DNA of 64,000 nucleotides from an uncultured Bacteroidota bacterium (GTDB lineage: Bacteria > Bacteroidota > Bacteroidia > Bacteroidales > UBA12077): positions 1 to 64,000 of the forward strand of contig CAJXLK010000010.1 in assembly GCA_913055635.1 (NCBI GenBank), written 5' to 3'. Each line of letters begins with the position of its first letter. The stretch's first letter is position 1. Positions 36,289-46,409 of this stretch are shown one piece after another. Under the pieces are notes generated by a model. The model was not told the DNA's origin, ran no database searches, and was given only the letters and a program-made list of their open reading frames with translations. A program made the position numbers and the translations under genes.

Positions 36289-36990
36289 ATGCAGCTGGAT
36301 AAACGATTGATAGTGAGTTTGATTATTTTCATGGTGCCGTTTCTGGCCCAGGCCCAGGAAATCGAAGACCGGTCGTTCAAGGAATTTGAAAGCGTGCGGA
36401 TATTTGGGAAGATGACCGTAAAGATGATTCCCGGCACCGAGCCCGGTGTTCACATTGAGGCCAAAGGGGTGAGCCTGGAGAAAATCAAAACCTCCCTGGA
36501 GGATGGAGAGCTAAAGGTAAAGCTGTCCAAACTCTTCAGCAATCCGGAGGTTTATGTGGAGATCACCCATAAGGATCTGGAAAGCATAGAGGCTTTGGGA
36601 GACGCGGATGTAAGCTTTGCCAGGCCCCTGGTCAAGGAAGAATTCAGTGTAGAGTCGACCATGGGTTCGGTGGTGGAGTTGACCATCGAGGCCCAGGAGC
36701 TGAATTTAAAGGCCTATCAGGGGGGACAGGTTTTGATTGATGGTTCGGCCCGGGCGTTGGAGGCATATGTGAACACTGGCGGGATCCTTTCCGCAACGGA
36801 TTTGATCTGTCAGGGCGTTGATGTACGGATGAATACCGGCGGCAAGGGTGAGCTGACGGTGAAGGAAGAATTGGAAGCCACCATCAATACGGGTTCCAGC
36901 TTCAGCTATTATGGCAACCCGGCGCAAACCAATGTCAAGACATCCCTGGGCGGAACGGTTTCAGCCTGGGATGAAGACAAGAAGGAATAG
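36289..36990 (+). CDS. DUF2807 (GIN-domain) exported protein
   Basis: A 233-residue protein with signal peptide (to about AQAQ at 24) and a parallel beta-helix-like GIN domain (FESVRIFGKMTVKMIPG, LESIEALGDADVSF, INTGSSFSYYGNPAQTNVKTSLGG). These adhesin-like proteins are exported to the cell surface or periplasm; their partners are unknown. It shares a transcript with the ABC ATPase gene. Confidence 0.88.
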   Translation: MQLDKRLIVSLIIFMVPFLAQAQEIEDRSFKEFESVRIFGKMTVKMIPGTEPGVHIEAKGVSLEKIKTSLEDGELKVKLSKLFSNPEVYVEITHKDLESIEALGDADVSFARPLVKEEFSVESTMGSVVELTIEAQELNLKAYQGGQVLIDGSARALEAYVNTGGILSATDLICQGVDVRMNTGGKGELTVKEELEATINTGSSFSYYGNPAQTNVKTSLGGTVSAWDEDKKE

Positions 36991-37162
36991 CCTTTCATCG
37001 GGTATGCCCGCAGAACAGGTCGGCGGTTCATGAGTGGCCTGACCCCTGGAGGCCCCCATCTGGTTTTCTTTGGAGGCGCTGCCGAAAGTGGGCCAGGGAA
37101 AACAGGCTATGGATGTAGCTTCAAAGGGGCTTTTTGGCCTGGAGGGATCATTGCAAAATTTA

Positions 37163-38422
37163 TTACTGCTGCTGGGCGTTTTCAGCATCGACCACTTTAT
37201 AGAGTTTGTCGGAGCGCCTGACGGTTTGATCGATGGGGATGGAACATTTGATGCCCCGCGGCGACTCCTCTACCTGTCGGTCGTCAACCCGTATTTCTCG
37301 TACCGTATCTTCAATGACTCCCGATGTGGGACCAATGATCATGATCTGATCGTTGACCCGCACCGTATTGGCTTCTGCCAGCAATTCGGCCACGTTGATG
37401 CGTTTGTAGTAGTTGGTGATCTGGCCCACCAGTATTTTCCGCCGGGTGGCCCTCGACCCGTAACGGTGGCTCCATTCGCCCAGGCGCTGGCCCAGGTAAT
37501 AGCCGTCCCAGAAGCCCCGGTTAAAAACGGTTCTCAGGCGCTGTTGCCACTGCTCGATCTTGTCTTCCGTGTAATCTCCTTCAAACCAGGCATCGACGGC
37601 TTCCCGGTAAACCGCGGTGACGGTTTTGACATATTCGGGCGAACGGCCCCGGCCTTCTATCTTGAGCACGCTGACCCCCGCATCCAGGATCTTGTTGAGG
37701 AAATGCACCGTTGACAGGTCCTTGGCCGACATGATGTACTCATGGTCGATCTCCAGCTCATTGCCGCTCTGTTTTTCTGTTACAATGTACGATTTGCGGC
37801 AGGTTTGCAGGCATTTGCCCCGGTTGGCCGAATGATTCTTTTCATGCAGGCTCAGGTAGCATTTGCCTGAAATGGCCATGCAAAGAGCTCCATGCACAAA
37901 CAGTTCGATCTGAACCAGTTGACCGGAAGGCCCCGTGATGTTTTCCCGCTGAATGGCCCGGGTAATTTTTCGTACATGTTCCAGGGTCATTTCCCGGGCC
38001 AGCACCATCACATCAGCATAGGCGGCAAAGAACCGCAGGCTTTCCAAATTGGTGATGTTGACCTGGGTGGAAACATGCACTTCCATACCCACCGAATGCG
38101 CATACTGAATGGCCGCCAGGTCACTGGCAATGATCGCGGTGATCCCGTTTTTTTTGGCTGCATCAATGATGCGGCGCATATCCTCCAGCTCTTCGTCATA
38201 CAACACCGTGTTGACCGTTAGATAGGTACGTACCCCACGCCGGCGGCAAATCTCCACAATGGCCTTTAGGTCATCCAGGGTGAAATTGGTGCTGGATTTA
38301 CTGCGCATGTTCAGCTTCCCTACACCAAAGTAAACAGAAGCTGCCCCACCTTGTATGGCCGCCTGAAGGGAGGCATAGGACCCCACCGGCGACATGATTT
38401 CAATTTCCGCTCGCTGCATCAT
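37163..38422 (-). CDS. U32 family protein, TrhP-like
   Basis: A 419-residue member of the collagenase-like peptidase U32 family. The N-terminal TIM-barrel part (IMSPVGSYASLQAAIQGGAASVYFG) is followed by the four-cysteine cluster GALCMAISGKCYLS ... NRGKCLQTCRKSY (about 178-209), characteristic of tRNA/rRNA-hydroxylating members such as TrhP and RlhA, which bind an Fe-S cluster. Function in this host is most likely 5-hydroxyuridine formation in tRNA, by family. The start is one of two adjacent ATGs at 38422/38419. Confidence 0.9.
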   Translation of the reverse strand: MMQRAEIEIMSPVGSYASLQAAIQGGAASVYFGVGKLNMRSKSSTNFTLDDLKAIVEICRRRGVRTYLTVNTVLYDEELEDMRRIIDAAKKNGITAIIASDLAAIQYAHSVGMEVHVSTQVNITNLESLRFFAAYADVMVLAREMTLEHVRKITRAIQRENITGPSGQLVQIELFVHGALCMAISGKCYLSLHEKNHSANRGKCLQTCRKSYIVTEKQSGNELEIDHEYIMSAKDLSTVHFLNKILDAGVSVLKIEGRGRSPEYVKTVTAVYREAVDAWFEGDYTEDKIEQWQQRLRTVFNRGFWDGYYLGQRLGEWSHRYGSRATRRKILVGQITNYYKRINVAELLAEANTVRVNDQIMIIGPTSGVIEDTVREIRVDDRQVEESPRGIKCSIPIDQTVRRSDKLYKVVDAENAQQQ

Positions 38423-38442
38423 TTCCAGTGTTTAATGCAGTG

Positions 38443-38474
38443 CAAAGTTAAAAATTCCCGGCGGTTTATCTTTG
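38443..38474. promoter_or_regulatory. Divergent -7 boxes between U32 gene and unknown gene
   Basis: CAAAGTTA at 38443-38450 is TAACTTTG on the minus strand, 21 bases before the U32 start. TATCTTTG at 38467-38474 faces the plus strand. Confidence 0.45.
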
Positions 38475-38717
38475 CCATCCAGGGTTCTGAATCCCGATCA
38501 CATACCCCCTGTTCCTCCTGCTTCTAAAGCTCAATTGCCGGCATTTATGAGTTGTTCTTTTTTCCCTCAGCATCTCTTGCCCCATCGCCCAAACATTTTT
38601 TTTAAAGATGGATGTCTGCCTGGCCATTTAATCACTCATAGGTCAGCAGCCAGTGGTTCCCCGGAAAAAAAAGCTTGACAAAGGCGAAGAATTTTAATAA
38701 CTTGAGTGAACAAAAGG

Positions 38718-39440
38718 ATGCGGATCATGGGACATATCATTGAAATATGCGGCTGCATCAAAAAGCAGGAAAACCTGGCCACCCTCGAGCACAATGTCCT
38801 TGATAATACGTGGGTGCTTGAAACCACACGGCCATTCCCCGGCTATCACGGAAAAAATCTGCCCGATGAGTCCAATCCCCGCTCCCTTTTTTTTATGCTC
38901 GATGAAGCGCTTTCGTTTGAAGATATTTTGCGCATCACGGCCAAAGTGAAAAGGCACTTTCAGGGCGATTTTGATGCGACGGGCGGCAGCATATTTTTTA
39001 AACCCTATACTTACCAGGCGATCAGGCTGAAACATCTTTCCTCCTTTGACCATATTCCACAGTTGCAACACCTCTATGCCCGTGAAGGGGTAAAATTTAT
39101 GAAGTACCACCAGCTGGAGCGGGAAGCCATTATCCGGGTAAAAAAGGTATTTGAATTGATATGCCCCGAGGAAGGGATTTATCAGGACCGGGAAAACGAC
39201 GTGAAATACTATTTTGAAATACCGGATCAGCTAAAATGGCAAGATTTTAAAGAATATACCGCCCGGGTCAAGAACAATGTCATTGACCACAATTTTGATG
39301 CAGCCCTGGGAATTTTTTACCGTCACCGCGGCATTGTGGATGCGGTTCGGATTTTTGACCGCCACGCCAGTCTGGAAAAAGTCAGGTTGCTGCGGGATAA
39401 ATATCTGGAGGTTTTCCGTCGGGCACATACCGCCCATTAA
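38718..39440 (+). CDS. Protein of unknown function
   Basis: A soluble protein of about 240 residues without signal peptide or membrane helix. It is rich in basic and aromatic residues, with blocks ENDVKYYFEIPDQLKWQDFK and GIFYRHRGIVDAVRIFDRH. Two cysteines sit near the N-terminus (EICGCIKK). The start is uncertain: GTG 38706, ATG 38718 or ATG 38727; AAAGGA at 38713-38718 best fits the last. It stands alone between the divergent U32 gene and the AsmA-like gene. I do not recognise the family. Confidence 0.75.
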   Translation: MRIMGHIIEICGCIKKQENLATLEHNVLDNTWVLETTRPFPGYHGKNLPDESNPRSLFFMLDEALSFEDILRITAKVKRHFQGDFDATGGSIFFKPYTYQAIRLKHLSSFDHIPQLQHLYAREGVKFMKYHQLEREAIIRVKKVFELICPEEGIYQDRENDVKYYFEIPDQLKWQDFKEYTARVKNNVIDHNFDAALGIFYRHRGIVDAVRIFDRHASLEKVRLLRDKYLEVFRRAHTAH

Positions 39441-39564
39441 ATCAGATTGTTGCTGCTTTCCCCCCGATTGCTTGCATTTACCTGCCCGTTGTATCATTTT
39501 GGTATGGTTTTCGTTTTAATGTAAAAGGATGTTTTTTATCATTGCAGGCAAAATGTAATGGCAC

Positions 39565-42252
39565 ATGAGGGTGATTAAATCCATAGGGATCGGCTTGTTT
39601 TTTGCATTGGTCATTATCTTATCCACGGCTTTTATCATTTCCTTTGTTTATGAGGATGAAGTTTCGGAATTGTTTCTCCGGGAAATGAATAAGCGGACCG
39701 AAGCGGATATCCGGGCCGGAGAGGTGAATCTTTCTCTTCTGCGGAAATTTCCCAGTGCCACCGTTGAATTTCGTTCCTTTGAGTTGTATGCTGGCCAGAG
39801 CCAGGGTGAAGTTCGCGATACGGCCCTGAGTTTTACCGCCGGCCATCTTTTTTTCCAGTTTGATGTGGTCGATATTTTTCGTGAAAACTATAAGCTGGAA
39901 AAGGTTGAGGTGGACCATGCCAGGCTGGCCTATTCAGCAGCGGACAAAGATGCTTTGCCACGATTTAACCGGCAAGGAGGGAAAAGCATCAATTTCGATG
40001 TGGAAGAACTGGTATTTAATGAACTGCACTATCAGGTGAACAATGCCCGGGAGGATTTGCATCTGGAAGGTCATGCTGATGAGGCTGAATTCAGCGGTAA
40101 TTTTGACCTCGAACGCTTTACCATGGAGGTGGATTCCCGGCTTTTCATCGAAAAGTTTTCTGTAGGCGATCTGGATTATATCCGCGAAAAGGATGTGGAT
40201 TTACAGGTGAATCTTTCTGTCACGCCGGATCAATACCGGATTGAGGACGGTATTTGTCGTTTTGAACGGATTCCTTTCGTTACCGAAGGGGTCTACCACA
40301 GAAAAGAGCAAACCCTGCGGTTGAATTTAAGGGGGACAAATCTAGATATAGATGAATTACAGGTTTATATTCCGTGGAACTTAAAGCAGAAGTTGAAACC
40401 TGTAGTGGTGCACCAGGGACAGCTGGATTTTTATGCCAAAATACAAGGCCCTGTTAATGAAGGCAGACCCAATGTTCAGGCGGACTTTAGCTTAAACAAC
40501 GGCCAGGTTACCCTTCATCGCGATGACATTGAGCTGGATCACATCTCATTAAGCGGTTATCTCTCCAACGGGCGGTATAAGAATGCGGAAACATCCGAGG
40601 TATCGTTCAACAACATCTATGCGGAAATGAAGCGCAATACCCTGGAGGGAAATCTTAAAATTACTGATTTCAAAGATCCTCAGATAATTTCTGAGGGTCA
40701 TTTGAAGTTGTATCCCAGGGATATGGACGTTCTTTTTCCGGATCGGCCGGTTTGGCAAAAAATGCGGGGTTGGGTGAACGTACGCTACAAATACAGCGAT
40801 GCCCTGAGTGCCCTGTCTAACATCGATGAAAGCATTCAATATGGCAACCTCACCCTTGATGCCAACCTTAACGGGGTTGCGATCCAGGACGGGGGGTATC
40901 AATTGCAGGAGTTGAATGGATTTTTATACCTCAACCGCGATTTGCACCTGGATAGTGTAGAGTTGGTTCTGAACAACAACGCGATGGTGGTTGACGGTAC
41001 CATCTATGGCATCCATCGCAACCTGAGCGATTCGACCAGCCCTTACCGCTTTGGTGGTGACCTCTACAGCCGGCGGCTGAACCTGAGAAGTTTATTTCAT
41101 CACCCTGAAAATGCCGGCGATTCCCTTATAAACTTTCAGTTTCCCCGAAAGATGAAGGGAACCCTTGATTTTGCCATCGGACAACTTGCCATGAAACGGT
41201 TCCAGGCCCAAAAGGTGCAGGGACGCCTGCAGATCGGCCCCGATCACTTGAAACTGAATGACGTCGAATTGAACGCCTTTAGCGGTAAGGCCTTCTTTCA
41301 GGCAGATTTGAAAAGCCAGCCCGCTCCCCAGCCACCCCTCCTGCTCGATGCAAAATTTTTCCTCGAGCGGGTCAATATCCACCGGATTTTTCAATCCTTT
41401 AACAATTTTGGCCAGGATTACATCACTGCCCAAAATATACAGGGTGAACTCAGCGGCGAAATGACTTTTAACTCCCAGATGAACCACCATCTGCAGGTTC
41501 ATAAAGAATCGGTCAGCAGTTTTAGCGATATTGTAGTTGATAATGGTGAATTGATTGATTTTGAGCCATTAATGTCTATATCCAATTTTGTGAACGTGGA
41601 TGAATTGCGCCACGTTACCTTTTCGCAGTTGTCCAATCAAATTACCATTAAAGATCAATTCGTTCGGATTCCGGAGATGCAGATCAATTCATCCTCCTAT
41701 GACATCCAGGTATCGGGTTACCATCGCTTCAACAACCGTTTTTCCTATGATGTAAGCTTGCTTCTTTCCCAGATTCTGTCAAAAAAAGCCCGGCAAACGG
41801 ATCGTTATAGTTCGGAATTTGGCAACATCCAGGAGGACGGGGTAGGCCAAAGCCGCCTGTTTTTGAAGGTACATGGTACCCCTGAACAATATGCGATTGA
41901 ATACAACAAGGAAGGCCTGCGTCAAAAGATCCGCTCTGATCTGCAGCGGGAAAAAGAGGAGTTAAAGCATATCCTGCACCAGGAATTTGGCTGGTTCGAA
42001 AAGGATACCGCCACTGGCAACCCTCCCGGAAGTCCGCAACAAAAGTTTAATATTCAATGGGAAGAAAGTACGGTATCTGAGGATGCGCTCAATCCCGAAG
42101 GCACGGATCCGTCGGGGCAAGCAGGTTCGCGAGGCCCCCGCCCGAAAGAGGAGAAGGAAAGCGAGGCTACGCCGGCCAATAAGAAAGGTGAGGCCACCGG
42201 CAAGCAAGATTCAGGTTTTATCATTAAATTTGAAGAAGATACCTTGAGGTGA
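39565..42252 (+). CDS. AsmA-like large envelope protein
   Basis: An 895-residue protein with one N-terminal membrane helix (about 5-28) and a long beta-rich periplasmic body. The AsmA-type N-terminal block is REMNKRTEADIRAGEVNLSLLRKFPSATVEF, and the C-terminal AsmA_2-like region is around 560-790 (GKAFFQADLKSQP, GELSGEMTFNSQ). The tail (820-895) is charged, Pro/Gly-rich and probably disordered. AsmA-like proteins are thought to bridge the membranes and move phospholipid to the outer membrane. It is monocistronic. Confidence 0.88.
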   Translation: MRVIKSIGIGLFFALVIILSTAFIISFVYEDEVSELFLREMNKRTEADIRAGEVNLSLLRKFPSATVEFRSFELYAGQSQGEVRDTALSFTAGHLFFQFDVVDIFRENYKLEKVEVDHARLAYSAADKDALPRFNRQGGKSINFDVEELVFNELHYQVNNAREDLHLEGHADEAEFSGNFDLERFTMEVDSRLFIEKFSVGDLDYIREKDVDLQVNLSVTPDQYRIEDGICRFERIPFVTEGVYHRKEQTLRLNLRGTNLDIDELQVYIPWNLKQKLKPVVVHQGQLDFYAKIQGPVNEGRPNVQADFSLNNGQVTLHRDDIELDHISLSGYLSNGRYKNAETSEVSFNNIYAEMKRNTLEGNLKITDFKDPQIISEGHLKLYPRDMDVLFPDRPVWQKMRGWVNVRYKYSDALSALSNIDESIQYGNLTLDANLNGVAIQDGGYQLQELNGFLYLNRDLHLDSVELVLNNNAMVVDGTIYGIHRNLSDSTSPYRFGGDLYSRRLNLRSLFHHPENAGDSLINFQFPRKMKGTLDFAIGQLAMKRFQAQKVQGRLQIGPDHLKLNDVELNAFSGKAFFQADLKSQPAPQPPLLLDAKFFLERVNIHRIFQSFNNFGQDYITAQNIQGELSGEMTFNSQMNHHLQVHKESVSSFSDIVVDNGELIDFEPLMSISNFVNVDELRHVTFSQLSNQITIKDQFVRIPEMQINSSSYDIQVSGYHRFNNRFSYDVSLLLSQILSKKARQTDRYSSEFGNIQEDGVGQSRLFLKVHGTPEQYAIEYNKEGLRQKIRSDLQREKEELKHILHQEFGWFEKDTATGNPPGSPQQKFNIQWEESTVSEDALNPEGTDPSGQAGSRGPRPKEEKESEATPANKKGEATGKQDSGFIIKFEEDTLR

Positions 42253-42460
42253 CCCCGGCCGGATAAAATAAATGGCTGATGTCCCATTTTCCGGTTTACC
42301 GGTTGCCCCGGGTGGGGCCTTTTAACCGGAATCGATCCCGATTGCGGAATGACCATCGGGGCCATAGGTCAACCCACTGGTTTTAGGATGGGAAGGTTCA
42401 TCCCAATAACGGGTGTTCACCCCTTGCCTTTGAGCGCACCAATGACAAACCCTGCTACCC

Positions 42461-43606
42461 ATGAATATATATCGCCGCAAACAACGCTGGAAAATTTTTT
42501 TAATGATTACTGCCCTGTTCATTGTAGTGGGCTCTTTTTGGTACACCAGCAATCTGACGCGTGAGCTGGCGCAGGAGGAGCGCAAAAAGGTGAAGCTTTG
42601 GGCCCGCGGGATGAAGGAACTTACTCAGACCCGCAACCTCGACAAGGATTACAGTTTCATCCTGGAGGTGATCAAGAACAATGAAACCGTGCCCATGATC
42701 CTGACCGATTCGAATAAACGGATGATCTCCATGCGCAACGTTGAAGTCAGAGAAAACAACAAGGAAAAGATTGACCGGTTGATTGAGGAGATGAGCCAGC
42801 AGCACGAGCCCATTGAGATCAGTCTGCCTCAGGGCCGGCAATACATCTTTTACAAAGATTCCACACTGCTCAAGCGCCTTTCCTTTTTTCCGGTGATCCA
42901 GCTGGGGGTGGTGGGATTATTTCTGCTTATTTCCTATTATGCCTTCAGCACCTCACGTAAGGCTGAACAAAATCAGGTCTGGGTTGGTATGTCGAAGGAG
43001 ACGGCCCATCAGCTGGGAACACCCACCACCAGCCTGCTTGCCAACCTGGAGTTGTTGCGGATGAAACTGAGCGATCAGACCATTGTCCGGGAGATAGAAA
43101 AAGACATCAACCGGCTGGAGAAAATTACCGAACGGTTTTCCAAGATTGGCTCCCAACCCACCCTTGAACGCCAACCCCTTTATCCTTTGTTGTCCAATGC
43201 CGTCTCTTACATCCGGTCCCGTGCCTCCAGCCGGGTTCAGTTTGACTTGCAGGCCCCCGACGGAAAAGACCTGACCGTGCCGTTGAACCAGTCGCTTTTT
43301 GAATGGGTCATCGAGAATCTGCTGAAAAATGCCATTGACAGCATGAACGGTGCAGGTACCATTGCCATTCGTATGTTTTTGAAAAACAGCCATGTGGTGA
43401 TTGATGTTTCGGATCAGGGCAAAGGCATCCCCAAATCAAAGCAAAAAACCATTTTCCGGCCGGGTTATACCACCAAAAAGCGGGGATGGGGCCTGGGCCT
43501 TTCCCTGGCCAAGCGGATCGTTGAACAGTACCATCGCGGCCGTATTTACATCCTGCATTCCGAGATTAACAAAGGCACCACCCTGCGGGTTATGCTGAAA
43601 GGCTGA
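42461..43606 (+). CDS. Membrane sensor histidine kinase, AHQLGTP-type
   Basis: A 381-residue kinase with two membrane helices (about 11-29 and 139-160) framing a roughly 110-residue outer sensor region. The phospho-acceptor is probably H183 in SKETAHQLGTPTTSL, a variant H-box frequent in Bacteroidetes. HATPase motifs: ENLLKNAIDSM, DQGKGIP, GWGLGLSLAKRIVE. No response regulator is adjacent, so the partner is unknown. ATG 42461. Confidence 0.92.
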   Translation: MNIYRRKQRWKIFLMITALFIVVGSFWYTSNLTRELAQEERKKVKLWARGMKELTQTRNLDKDYSFILEVIKNNETVPMILTDSNKRMISMRNVEVRENNKEKIDRLIEEMSQQHEPIEISLPQGRQYIFYKDSTLLKRLSFFPVIQLGVVGLFLLISYYAFSTSRKAEQNQVWVGMSKETAHQLGTPTTSLLANLELLRMKLSDQTIVREIEKDINRLEKITERFSKIGSQPTLERQPLYPLLSNAVSYIRSRASSRVQFDLQAPDGKDLTVPLNQSLFEWVIENLLKNAIDSMNGAGTIAIRMFLKNSHVVIDVSDQGKGIPKSKQKTIFRPGYTTKKRGWGLGLSLAKRIVEQYHRGRIYILHSEINKGTTLRVMLKG

Positions 43607-43919
43607 TGGGTCATTTGGGGCCCCCTGAACCCTATAAAAAGGCATTGATGTTATTTCCACCCCTGGCTTCTCCAACAATCCTATGGAGCGCTTTGATGCC
43701 TTTTTGTACCTGGTTGTCTTGTTAAGCCCGGGCCCCTGGCCTCAACTATAACCCGAAAGTACTGATATTGAATCCCTGGCTTTTCCGATAACCCCAACGA
43801 AAGCCCTTGTGAAAGGGCCCACACCTCATTTTTATTCTTCCGCAGAAGCCGCCAGGACAAATCCCGGCGATATGCGGGCAGTCAGCTGTGGTGGAATATT
43901 TGCCCGAAGGGGACTGCGG
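43607..43919. other. Convergent intergenic region
   Basis: 313 bases between convergent genes. AAAAAGGCAT (43636-43645) and ATGCCTTTTT (43696-43705) form a symmetric 10-bp inverted repeat with a 50-base loop; with A-run and T-run outside, it could terminate both strands. A second short stem GGGCTTTCG-like/AAAGGGCC lies near 43800. No gene is seen. Confidence 0.5.
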
Positions 43920-46259
43920 TCAGTTATTGGAAGAAGAGCCGTTGCCGCTGTATTTGAAGCCCAGCACCATGATGTCGTCGATTTGCCCCCATGAATCCAT
44001 CCAGTTGTTGAGGGTTTGTTCCAGGTTGTGCTTTTGCTTTTTCATGTTCTGGTGGTCATTATTGAGCAGTGTTTCTTTAAATTTCCGCTTACCGAATTTG
44101 GTACCCTGTTCGCCCCCGAATTGATCGGTAAAGCCGTCGGTGAAAAAGTAAAGCTGGTCATTGGGATGAAGTGGTTGTTCCTGAACGGTGAAGGGGGTTT
44201 CCTGATATACTGAATGCACGCCGATGGGCATGCGGTTGGCTTTCAAATCGATGAGCTCATTGTTGCGAATGATGTACATGGGGTTATAAGCCCCGCTGAA
44301 ATAGAGCAGATGGCTCCGGGTATCAATAATGGCCAGGGCCATATCCATCCCGTCGCGCGAGCCCCGTTTTTTAACACTCTGATGAAGGGCATCAATCAGG
44401 TTCCGCCTGAGCTGGTTCAGGATTTCGCCGGGATCCAGCACCTTGTTTTGATTGATGATTTCATTGAGAAAGGCCACCCCGAGCATGCTCATAAAGGCTC
44501 CGGGCACACCATGACCGGTGCAGTCGGCCGCGACAATGATCACCTTCGAGTCGATCTGGTTGATCCAGTAAAAATCGCCACTAACAATGTTTTTGGGCTG
44601 ATAAAAAATGAAATAATCGGGGAAGATTTTGCGAATGGTTTTTTCCTGGGGAAGCACCGCGCTTTGTATTCGGCTGGCATATTCGATGCTTTCGGTGATG
44701 ATCCGGTTTTGCCGGGCTATTTTATCGCGTTGTCGGGTGGCTGTATTTCTCTGGGCCTCGATTTCATCGCGTTGGTTTTCTATTTCCTGTTTTTGCCGGG
44801 CCAGTTTCTGGTTGGCCCGGACCTTGCCTTTGTAGCTTTTGTAAATCACGATCAGCAGGGCCAAAACCAGCACAAAACCGATTATAAAGGAATAGGTCAG
44901 GATGCGTTGCCTTTTCAGGCGGGCCTGCTGTATGGCTTCCTGCTTTTTCTGTTTGTACCGGAGGGCTTCCTGTTTTTGTTCAAATTCATATTGCATCTCC
45001 AGTTCTGATATGCGTTGGTTGTTCAGGCTGTCTTTCAGGGCAGCGTAGGTGGTATAATACGCAAGGGCCTTTTGGTGGTTATTGGATTGCCGGTAGGTTT
45101 GATACAGGTCGTGGTATATTTCCTTAATCTGTTCCCGTTGGTTTTGCTTGCGTGCCCGGGCAAGGGCCTGGCGGAAATAGTTGCGGGCCTGGCTGTGGTG
45201 GTCTCTTTGCATGTAGTTTTCTCCGATATGGCGGAGTATAGAGGGTATCTCAATCCGGTCGCCCATTTCCCTTTTCATGGAAAGCGAACGCTGAAGGTAA
45301 TCGAGGCTTTTTTGATAATCCTGCTGGTTAAGGTGGATCCGTCCCATGGTAAAGTAAGTGTTGGCAATGCCATAGCGGTTGCCGGTTTTCTTGTTGCGCT
45401 CAAGCACCCGCCTGGAGTATTCAAGGGCTTTATCGGGCTGGCCCGATTGGGAATAGATCAGGCTGTATTCTTTCAGGCACAGGGTGACTCCGGTCTCCAC
45501 CCCTTCATCCCGGGCAATCTGTTGATAAATATTCAGGGCCCGGTCCAGGTATTCCAGGGCCTTGTCGTAGGCTTCATTGAGCTTAAAAAGCCTTGAGATG
45601 TTCAGGGCCGTCCAGGCCTTACCTTCCGGGTAGGAGGTTTCTTCATAGATCGAGAGGGCCTTCAGATGAAACTGAATGGCATCATTGTATTTGCCGAAGG
45701 TACGGTAGATGCTTCCGATATTGGTCAGGCTCCGGGCCACTTCCTTTTGGTTTTCAATTTTTCTGTTGATTTCCAGGGCTTTCTGATAATGTTCCAGTGC
45801 CTGGTTGAAATCGCCCTGGAGCTGGTAGGTGTTGCCGATGCGGTTCAAAGTCAGCGCCAGGGTCATCTGTTCATTGGTTTCGCGCGATAGTTGACGGGCC
45901 TTTTTCAAATACCGCATGGCCGAATCATAATGGTTGAGGTTGTAGTGGGCGTAGCCCAGATGATAGTAGCTTTCGGCCGTTCTGGGTTTAAAATCGCCCG
46001 AGCGACTGAGCCGAAGGGCTTCTTTGGCGTGGTTAATCGCTGTACGGGTGTCCCGGGCTGTTTCATATTTGGCCTTTTCCAGCAGCTGTTCAATTTTTTC
46101 CAGCGAATCCTGCCGGCGCCCCGACAGGCTGTCGGAGGCTGTCTCTTCGGCATGAAGATTGACCGGAGTCACCGGGAGCAGGAATATCAAACACAGGACC
46201 AATGCAAGGCGGGATGAACAGAAAGACAAAAGAATGGCAAATGGATTGGTTCGGACCAT
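43920..46259 (-). CDS. TPR sensor with SpoIIE-type PP2C phosphatase
   Basis: A 779-residue protein (ATG 46259; ATG 46292 also possible). Signal peptide (about 1-37), a TPR array (about 50-400, e.g. AESYYHLGYAHYNLNHYDSA, ARSLTNIGSIYRTFGKYNDA), a membrane helix (about 470-490), a coiled coil (495-545), and a cytoplasmic SpoIIE phosphatase with metal-binding SGDFYW, ADCTGHGVPGAFMSM, RDGMDMA, TDGFTDQFGG and DDIMVLGF. It should dephosphorylate a serine/threonine-phosphorylated partner in response to something sensed by the TPRs. A similar phosphatase gene lies upstream, on the same strand. Confidence 0.92.
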   Translation of the reverse strand: MVRTNPFAILLSFCSSRLALVLCLIFLLPVTPVNLHAEETASDSLSGRRQDSLEKIEQLLEKAKYETARDTRTAINHAKEALRLSRSGDFKPRTAESYYHLGYAHYNLNHYDSAMRYLKKARQLSRETNEQMTLALTLNRIGNTYQLQGDFNQALEHYQKALEINRKIENQKEVARSLTNIGSIYRTFGKYNDAIQFHLKALSIYEETSYPEGKAWTALNISRLFKLNEAYDKALEYLDRALNIYQQIARDEGVETGVTLCLKEYSLIYSQSGQPDKALEYSRRVLERNKKTGNRYGIANTYFTMGRIHLNQQDYQKSLDYLQRSLSMKREMGDRIEIPSILRHIGENYMQRDHHSQARNYFRQALARARKQNQREQIKEIYHDLYQTYRQSNNHQKALAYYTTYAALKDSLNNQRISELEMQYEFEQKQEALRYKQKKQEAIQQARLKRQRILTYSFIIGFVLVLALLIVIYKSYKGKVRANQKLARQKQEIENQRDEIEAQRNTATRQRDKIARQNRIITESIEYASRIQSAVLPQEKTIRKIFPDYFIFYQPKNIVSGDFYWINQIDSKVIIVAADCTGHGVPGAFMSMLGVAFLNEIINQNKVLDPGEILNQLRRNLIDALHQSVKKRGSRDGMDMALAIIDTRSHLLYFSGAYNPMYIIRNNELIDLKANRMPIGVHSVYQETPFTVQEQPLHPNDQLYFFTDGFTDQFGGEQGTKFGKRKFKETLLNNDHQNMKKQKHNLEQTLNNWMDSWGQIDDIMVLGFKYSGNGSSSNN

Positions 46260-46311
46260 AGGGCGGATTTGTTGGGTACAATACGGTATCATCAAAATGC
46301 TGGAGCAACCC

Positions 46312-46371
46312 GTATGAAAAAGGCCTGCAGCACCGATTCGTCCTACCTACAGGCATGATCATTATTCATAC
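46312..46371. repeat. Stem-loop between two SpoIIE phosphatase genes
   Basis: GTATGAA (46312-46318) pairs with TTCATAC (46365-46371), and GCCTG (46323-46327) with CAGGC (46350-46354). The loop contains GCACCGA, shared with the leader at 35390-35454. Confidence 0.55.
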
Positions 46372-46409
46372 AGGTTCTTTATGTTTATGTTAATTTGGGC
46401 TTACCCGGG

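Noticed and set aside
32732-36990. Antibiotic efflux system of MacAB type
   Set aside because: No MacA-like periplasmic adaptor or TolC-like channel gene is present, so a drug-export role is not supported.
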